Origin: Atriophallophorus winterbourni
Lineage: Eukaryota > Platyhelminthes > Trematoda > Plagiorchiida > Microphallidae
Reading direction: 5' to 3'
Assembly: GCA_013407085.1 (NCBI GenBank)
Contig: JACCGJ010010830.1
Coordinates: 124,001-188,000 of the forward strand
DNA length: 64,000 nucleotides
The notes beneath the pieces are model-generated. The model was not told the origin of the DNA and did no database searches. It was given only the letters and a program-made list of their open reading frames with translations. Shown here one piece after another: positions 57,163 through 64,000 of the stretch (the first letter of the stretch is position 1; each line of letters starts with the position of its first letter). A program made the translations under genes and the position numbers.

Positions 57163-57245
57163 AAAGATTGCGATACCTTTAAGTTTGTGAGTAAAATGCT
57201 GCGTTTCAGGCAAGAATCTCTAATAGCTGATGTGTCGTACGTTTA
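57163..57245 (-). repeat. Inverted fragment of array unit beside the CR1-like insertion
   Basis: These ~83 bases are the reverse complement of the array segment at about 48195-48285 (TTCAGGCAAGAATCTC against GAGATTCTTGCCTGAA). In other units this segment runs forward. Here it lies backward between unit sequence ending ATCGTAA and the start of the CR1-like element. Confidence 0.85.
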
Positions 57246-58557
57246 CAAAGGTGGGAATCGCTCCGATGTTTCCAATTACCGACCCGTTACTCTGTTACCA
57301 GTGATTTCAAAATTACTTAAGCGACTCATTGTTTACGATCTAATGAAACATTTCTAGAATAATCAGTTGATTTCGAGGAACTAGCATGGATTCAAACGAA
57401 ATTATTCCTCTTTGTCTAATCTACTGGTAACGCTAGATGATTACACAAAATCGGTAGATAAAGGACAACCAATACACGCGTGCTACTTAGATATTTCAAA
57501 AGCATTCGATCGTGTTGACCATTCCCTACTACTGCAAAAGCTTGAAAGGCTTGGTATCGCTGGAAAGTTGCTGAATTGACTAAATGACTACCTAACAAAT
57601 CGCATTAACCAGGTACGTGTTGATTGTGCATTATCCATACCAATTGCAGCAACTAGCGGAGTTCCCCAAGGCTCAGTCCTTGTTGCGATCCTCTTTCTGG
57701 TTTATGTCAATGAAATACCGGAAATTGTTCGATGTAACATTTAGTTATTTGCGGACGACATAAAGATTTGGCGCAGCATTCGTAGTCCAGAAGACTGTCT
57801 GCTATTACAAAAGGATCTTGATACGCTTCACAGCTGGTCCTTGAAGAACAAACTGCTGTTTAACTTCAACAAATGCAGGATCATGAATGTGGGGAATCGA
57901 GTAGAGTTCACATAACACATAAGTTCGCATGTCCTTGAAAATTGCAGTGAATAAAAAGATTTGGATGTCTGGATATGCTCCAGTTTAAAAACATCACTTC
58001 AAACTAATAGTACCTTTAAAAAAGCAACACGTGTTCTAAATTTACTCAAACGTGTATTTGGGAAATTTTCGCTCAAGATAATCCCAAGGATCATGAATAC
58101 ATACTTGAGACCAGTCATGGAATACGGTGTGCAGTCATGCTCAAGATGGATGTTGACCTTATGCAGCGAATCTATCATCGCTCAACGAAACTAGTTCACA
58201 GCATCAAAAAAACCATATAAAGAAAGGATAGCTCAACTGAATCTGTTCGATTTTCCCTATCGACGAATCAGAGGAGACCTTATCTTACTTTACAAAACAT
58301 TACATACCCCGAACCATCCCTAACAGGATTTATTCACGCGAAGGGATACGAAGAATTATCAGACCCATGAATATGTGGTGGTCGTACTCCATTCCCGCCT
58401 GAACTGTAGAAGGTATTTCTACTCTGTCCGTGTCTGTTTTACTTGGAACAGTTTACCTTCAACCGTTGCTCACGCCACTAACTTGCATGACTTTAAAACG
58501 AAATTAGACGAATTTTTATTGCATTATTCGTTTCCAGAACAGTTATATACTGTTTAA
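57246..58557 (+). pseudogene. Reverse transcriptase of plus-strand CR1-like LINE
   Basis: Reads GGNRSDVSNYRPVTLLPVIS, a stop at 57357, NLLVTLDDYTKSVDKGQPIH, ACYLDISKAFDRVDHSLLLQ, SGVPQGSVL and LFLVYVNEIPE, a stop before LFADDIKIWRSIRSPEDC (catalytic FADD intact, near 57746-57757), WSLKNKLLFNFNKC, then LDVWICSSLKTSL, RIMNTYLRPVMEYGVQSCS, and the end NCRRYFYSVRVCFTWNSLPS to a stop at 58557. Five or more stops and frameshifts; older than the Penelope-like insertion by this measure. Confidence 0.88.
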
Positions 58558-58665
58558 TCTATGTTCCTTTATTGTTTATACACTTAAATTTCAATTATTA
58601 CCAACCTATGGTTGTTGTTAAGCTTGTTGCTTTTTAGACCATTGAAAACCTTGAAATAACGTTGA
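57246..58665 (+). mobile_element. CR1-like LINE, 5'-truncated, plus strand
   Basis: About 1.42 kb inserted in array unit 7; unit sequence resumes at about 58666 (TTATAAACTACATATCATTTTATG, compare 48443). The element begins inside RT and runs to a CCTTGAAATAACG-type end. It is the opposite strand to the copy at 42243-44117 and belongs to a related but distinct subfamily. Confidence 0.83.
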
Positions 58666-58953
58666 ATTATAAACTACATATCATTTTATGATTGTAAAAC
58701 TGTCACTATATAAATATCAGGAAAATATTTTACTTACTAGCTGCTTTAACGGCTGTAAATTAATGAAAATTAGTGGAAACGAATATGATTCCTATTAACG
58801 TTATATTTATATAAAATTTAAGTATAATTTTCAATATTATATCATATGATTATCATTTTAACTTTTGTATTCGGCTTTCATAATGTTAGCAAAATATTAA
58901 AGCAATAGAAATTCAAATACGTTTGCCACTAATTTGAATCTTGTGCAGTTCAG

Positions 58954-61900
58954 AAGGTTTCACAATATTTAGATTTATGCGGTGCCATTGATTCACTATT
59001 AACTATAAATGTATCCTATCGGGTGAATGTACAGGTTTACAGCCTCTCCCAAATATATTACAAAGTTTACTGTAGAATGAAGATTTTATCGAGCAAACAA
59101 ACGGAATTCAAACCAAAGATATGCTATCACTCGAGAATCCAAATTTAAAAAAAATAATACTACATTAAAAATAATCGAATTTGCTCATTATTGGCAATAA
59201 CAGCATCGTTTATACACGCGGAAGTCAAATGATTTTGTTGAAATATCCGCATAGCAAATTAATTTCCACTTACCGCTCTTTACTGTTGCAATTATATGAA
59301 ATGAGAATGATCCGATAGAACTTGAAGATTATTTTTAATTATGTTGTTGGAAGATAGATCTGAATAAGTTGAATTCAGAGTAGACGTTTACTCAAACACA
59401 TGTTAAATATTTGTCAAAAAGACGAAACATATCGAATCCTTGGAAATGTATGCCCACAAGTGTTTAATAAGATCGTATCGATTTTATTTTTGAAACGAAC
59501 TACATTAAGGAACAGTAGAAGATGTGAAATCGTTTTCCATTGAATTCCTGTTGATGTAACGGAAATAAATAAGTACTAGATGAGCTCAATTTATGGAGAA
59601 ACGTTCCATCCAGGGATCTTACGTATTTCAGAAATTTTTGCGCAATGTTTTGGAGCAAATTAGGTAGCATGTTTGCATGACAATAGGTAAACTCTCAGTC
59701 CGCTCGCTACATTCCGAATATTGCTCAAACTACAAGCCAAATAACAAGATTTTATTCATGTTCACTGTACTATTGTGAAACAAAATACTCAATAACTGGT
59801 TCTTGATATAACCGATTAATTTTTTTGTATTTAGAGTTTTGCAGTAAATGTATCATTAACTAGCGCTATCAGCACGTCGATTATACAAGTTCGTTTGTAA
59901 CAGGCGATGTAAGGAATACCTTGCATTTGTCATATGTAATCGTTTTTATCATCTTGTATTTACGCCTTCTTCATATAATGGTGTTGATTAATTACTTATA
60001 TGTATTTTGTGTCTTGTAGTAAATGTATCATTAAGGAATGCTACATGGACGTCGATTATACACGTTCGTATGTAACACGCGATGTGAGGAAAACCTTATA
60101 TTTACCATATGTAATTGTCTTTATCAAGTTATATTTAATCGCTCTTAATCAAACCAGAACATATTTCAAAGATTCTAAGTTAACAGATTCGTCCAAAATT
60201 GAAGAACACGATCTCAATAGAGTGACCGCTAATACGATAGAAACCATATGTAAACTGGAAGGTCATTTTGTAGTCTATTTAACACTAAAAGCATCGACCA
60301 AATGAATTTATTTAGTATTTTAACGTAGACCATAAATAAGTGTTAGTCTGCTTTACAGCTAGTTAATGTAATACAACAGAAATATGTTAAGATAACCAAA
60401 TATCTAAAAGTTGAATAACATTTGATTAGTCGAAGCCAAAATGTAGCTAAAAATATCAATTTATTCAAAGGAAATATGTGATATTTGCGATAGTATGAAA
60501 TACTCATGAAATGGGACACAAGTTATCTAATTCACTAAGGTTTCTGAATACATTAAACAATGAAAAGGAAATCGAAGCAGCGTTTGTTCGAATATATACA
60601 AGAACATTTACTTTTCTAGCATGAATATTAAACATTGAGAAAAAATTGTCGCAAATGAGCATTGTTCAAATCTTTGGAATATTTCTCAACTTTTGTAACG
60701 TTGGAAAAACGATACTAATTTTGTTTGAACTTCTGAGGAAATGAATGTTATTCGATTCCAAGGACTATAGAGTTTCATGTGTTTGCCGTATAATTAAAAC
60801 TTCTATTTTTAATTTATATGAACATCGGTTAAAGTAGTGTTATAATAAGCATTATGTATGAGGAAAAGTGTTAACTTCCGCAAGATATGTGCATATATTT
60901 GATATCGATATGGAATCCATAATCATAAAAGCGGAGATTGCAATTTTGAACAGATTTGTCGTACCAGCTTTATCCTATATTGGTAGACAAGCGCAACTTG
61001 ATTGCAGTTCTTGACGGCTGACACTTAGCCTGGATCAGTCTTGATTTTACACATTTAAGGTTATCTCAGATTTTTGGAGAAGATGATTTAATTACTATAA
61101 TTTCGAGTACACGAATAATTTCATTTTCTTCTTCTTCTCCTGAATAGACTGGCGCTGCCAGCCAAATGCAACAATGGCACAGAAAAACGACGTGCATTCA
61201 AAAATTCCTTTTTTTAAGATTGCTCATAATAAATGGGCATGTTATTGTCAATCATAAACAAATGATAGCAAGTTTAATCATACAAAATTTATGATGTTGC
61301 AAATGTGTCATACATGAATCACATCAATCACATTCATAGGAATATAAGGACAACTTTGCTACACACGTACATCAAACCAAAGTTATGCCATCACTCGAGA
61401 ATTAAATATATCAAAAATCTAAATCTATATTAAAAATCAACGAATGTGTGCATTTTTGCAGTATGTTCATCGTGCGCACTTGCAGAAGTAAATTAATTTT
61501 GTTGAAATATCTGCATAGCAAATTAATTATCACTCACCGCTCTTTTCTGTTCAAATTATATGCAATGAGAATGATTAGTTTTAAAATTGAAGATAATTTT
61601 CAATTAATTATTTGGAAAATAAATATGCATAAGTTATATTCACGTAAGACGTTAACTCAAACGTATGTTACGTATGTGACAAGGCAAGACTAAACACTGA
61701 TAAGCCTATGAATTGTATGCCCATCAAGTGTTTCATATAAAATTGTTGATTGTGCCTTTGGAAACGAACGAGAAATTATATGTTCAGCTATGATTTGCTG
61801 AGATTTTACACTTTTCAATTTATTTCAGATTTGTGGAGAAAATGATTCACTTATAATGTCTTTCTTTTTATCTTCTGAATAAATTGATGCTGCCAGCCTA

Positions 61901-63344
61901 ATCCAACAATGGTGCAGCAGAACGACGTGTATCCAAAAATTCCATTTTTCAAGATTGCTCATAATAAACGGGCATGTTTTTGTCAATCACAGACAAATGA
62001 TAGCAAGTTTAATCATCAAATGTTTATAACGTTGCAAACGTGTCATACGAATACATGGACAACTTGGCCACAAGAATATTATTTCGTGGAATTCGCCATT
62101 TATACTCTTGGATAACTAAGAACGAATTTTCAATAAAATTTGTTCGAGCATACGTTTATTTGAGTTTACCGGAATTCATCATGGATGCTAAATTTCTATG
62201 AGCGTTGACTTCTTAAATATGTTTGATCAGTCACCTTGGAATATATATGAACGTTTGGTGTCTACAATAAATTTGTGGAAATCTAAAGAGCACGCTGCAC
62301 AGCCAGATTATATATCAACATTCTAACAGATTGGTAAGTACCTTTGAACATCATTCAGAAGATTTTACCTTTTACCGTTACCTAAGATAATGACAAGCTA
62401 CCTTGCCCTACGACGGTATATGCTGCTGAGGTCGGGATCCTTGGCTGCAAAAAGATATTATTTTCTTGGATACAACCTATCACAGAGCAAGAAAGTTAGT
62501 GACGGGTCTTCGCAATGTTCCATTTTTCGGATGATATGACATTTGGGTGTATGTGAGTTTGCTCAAATAAGATACCACGCGATATTATTGTGACATATAG
62601 AATTGTGTCTACCGATGGACATCCACTAAATCAATTGTTTGAAGTGTGCGAAAGGAACGTGACAAGCGGACATACGCGTACTGATTGTCGGCGCCATTTG
62701 GAAATCCTTACAAAGAACATGTGGTGGACTCTCCGTGCATTGCATTGTTTGAAGCGAGGTTGGACTTACACGTGCAAACAAAGACGATTTCTGAGCGTTA
62801 GATTTGATATTCTCTTTTAGTTTATAATATTATATTTTTCACATTTACATTCATACCGAAAACATCTGGCGTTCTGAAGTATTAACCCTTTCAATCATAT
62901 CCTTTATTCCTTGAATTCTTGAATCCTACTAGATTCGATCTCACACATTCTAAATTTTTCTAAATACATTTATCAGTATTTTCTTACTTTAAGGACGATA
63001 CGCGTTTGAAGCAATCTCTAAGTTCAAAATAATTTATAATGGAAATCTTCTTAAACACATTCCGTTGCATCAGTGCAAACGTACGACACGTCAGGCATTC
63101 TAGATTCTTCCCTGAATCGCAGCAATTTACTAAAGATTTTAAGGCATTTCAATCCTTTACGTCAAAATCAATCCACGCGAATCTGATGCCTGTTACGAAT
63201 ACTTTGACCTTATGATATGAATATCATCTAATTAATAAATTTGAATGATTTGGCTGAAATACATGCATATAAATCATCATTGACATATAATCGGATATAA
63301 TAGAATACTTATAAATTACATACCATTTTATGAGTTTATACTTG

Positions 63345-63375
<31 letters not shown>

Positions 63376-63376
63376 C

Positions 63377-63407
<31 letters not shown>

Positions 63408-63647
63408 ATAATATTGATTCACTTACTACCGCTTTACGGGCTGTAAATTGATAAAAATGATCAGAACAAAAAGAATGATATTTCCGTCACACTTATATAT
63501 ATATATATCATCTAGGAAAAACTTTCAATATTATGCCATATGATTATCATTTTAACTTTTGTATTCGGCATTCATAATGTTCGCAAAATATTATAGCAAT
63601 AGAATTTGAAATACGTTTGCCACTAATTTGAATGTTGTGCAATTCGG
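58954..63647 (+). repeat. Array unit 8
   Basis: 4.69 kb. Complete unit without a large insertion. LINE remnant at 62130-62780 (readable RIVSTDGHPLNQLFEVCERN). A compound (TA)n run lies at 63350-63412. Confidence 0.85.
63350..63412. repeat. Compound (TA)n run in unit 8
   Basis: TA run broken by CTA and AATA slips, in the segment where other units read GTAACTATATATTTATC. Confidence 0.93.
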
Positions 63648-64000
63648 AAGGTTGCACAATATGCAGATTTATGCGGTGCCATTGATTAACTATTAACTAT
63701 AAATGTAGCCAATCGGGTGAATGTTCACGTTTACAGCCTCTCCAAGTTATATTACCAAACAAATGGAAATCAAACCACTCGAGAAAACAATTTAAAAAAA
63801 ACTAAATTAAAAATCATCGAATGTGTTCATTATTTGCAATAACAGCATCATGTATACACGCGGAAGTCAATTGATTTTGTTGAAATATCCGCATAGCAAA
63901 TTAATTTACACTCACCGCTCTTTCCTGTTATAATTATATGCAATGAGATTGAGGAGAAATTACTTTAGGGTAATTAATAATTAATTATTTGGAAGATAAG
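63648..64000 (+). repeat. Array unit 9 (start only)
   Basis: First 353 bases of a further unit, so the array runs past the window edge. Confidence 0.85.

Larger units (their letters stand above)
53199..58953 (+). repeat. Array unit 7 (split by CR1-like insertion)
   Basis: 5.76 kb, or ~4.3 kb without the insertion at 57246-58665. Nearly identical to unit 6 up to about 54320, then a few percent diverged. LINE remnant at 56540-57010. Confidence 0.85.
28871..64000 (+). repeat. Tandem array of ~4.47 kb units containing a decayed LINE 3' end
   Basis: Units are phased at AAGGTTGCACAATATGCAGA: 28871, 32591, 34811, 37887, 44261, 48729, 53199, 58954 and 63648. After subtracting nested insertions, complete units measure roughly 3.7-4.7 kb. 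Landmarks recur in order: TTATGCGGTGCCATTGATT; ATAGCAAATTAAT; CCATGCAGGGATCTTACG; TCAATCATAGACAAATGATA; then a broken CR1-like reverse transcriptase end (CAACCTATCACAGAGCAA). Each full unit also contains an internal duplication of ~1.84 kb (for instance 44419 against 46264). Apart from the named insertions, this stretch holds no host gene I can recognise. Confidence 0.88.

Noticed and set aside
1..64000. tRNA genes, rRNA genes, CRISPR arrays and bacterial operons
   Set aside because: No cloverleaf with matching A and B boxes, no rRNA segment and no spaced short direct repeats were seen. The window is eukaryotic.

Overview
This is eukaryotic, strongly AT-rich, repeat-dominated DNA, most consistent with a digenean trematode and probably a schistosome. 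The reasons are a host gene with introns of only 36-45 bases, RTE- and CR1-type LINEs, Ty3/gypsy elements of a lineage whose reverse transcriptase reads YIDN, a Penelope-like element, and many long (TA)n runs. The species call is an inference; I could not search any database.

Layout. (1) 1-3.35 kb: the 5' five exons of a TFIIE-beta gene (GTF2E2, minus strand, 2476-3343) are followed downstream by a decayed RTE LINE (element A) and a SINE. (2) 3.7-13.8 kb: nested Ty3/gypsy elements. Element D (+) is split by element F (-), which itself carries a SINE. Element E (+) is split by a 5'-truncated Penelope-like element that keeps a GIY-YIG endonuclease reading frame and a hammerhead ribozyme motif. 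(3) 13.8-18.94 kb: two RTE-type LINEs on the minus strand, a 5'-truncated copy (C) and a nearly full-length copy (B) with a complete APE endonuclease and a YADD reverse transcriptase separated by frameshifts. (4) 18.94-25.6 kb: a tandem satellite of six ~1.15-1.18 kb monomers arranged as a three-monomer higher-order repeat of ~3.51 kb. (5) 25.6-28.87 kb: two diverged copies of a ~1.7 kb sequence, each ending in (TA)n. (6) 28.87-64.0 kb: a tandem array of about nine units, typically ~4.47 kb. Each unit contains the decayed 3' end of a CR1-like LINE. The array is interrupted by a 690-base miniature LTR element and by two younger CR1-like insertions, one per strand. Two central units lie in a 4,470-base tandem duplication that is almost free of differences.

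The only host protein gene I can support is GTF2E2. Everything else recognisable is mobile-element or satellite DNA. The parts interact in evolution rather than metabolism: the SINE carries the same 3' hairpin as the RTE LINEs, the insertions nest and give a relative chronology, and several rearrangement breakpoints in the satellite arrays fall at or beside (TA)n runs. Strongest leads for a second look are the SINE/LINE shared tail, the Penelope-like hammerhead, and the LINE-derived 4.47 kb array.
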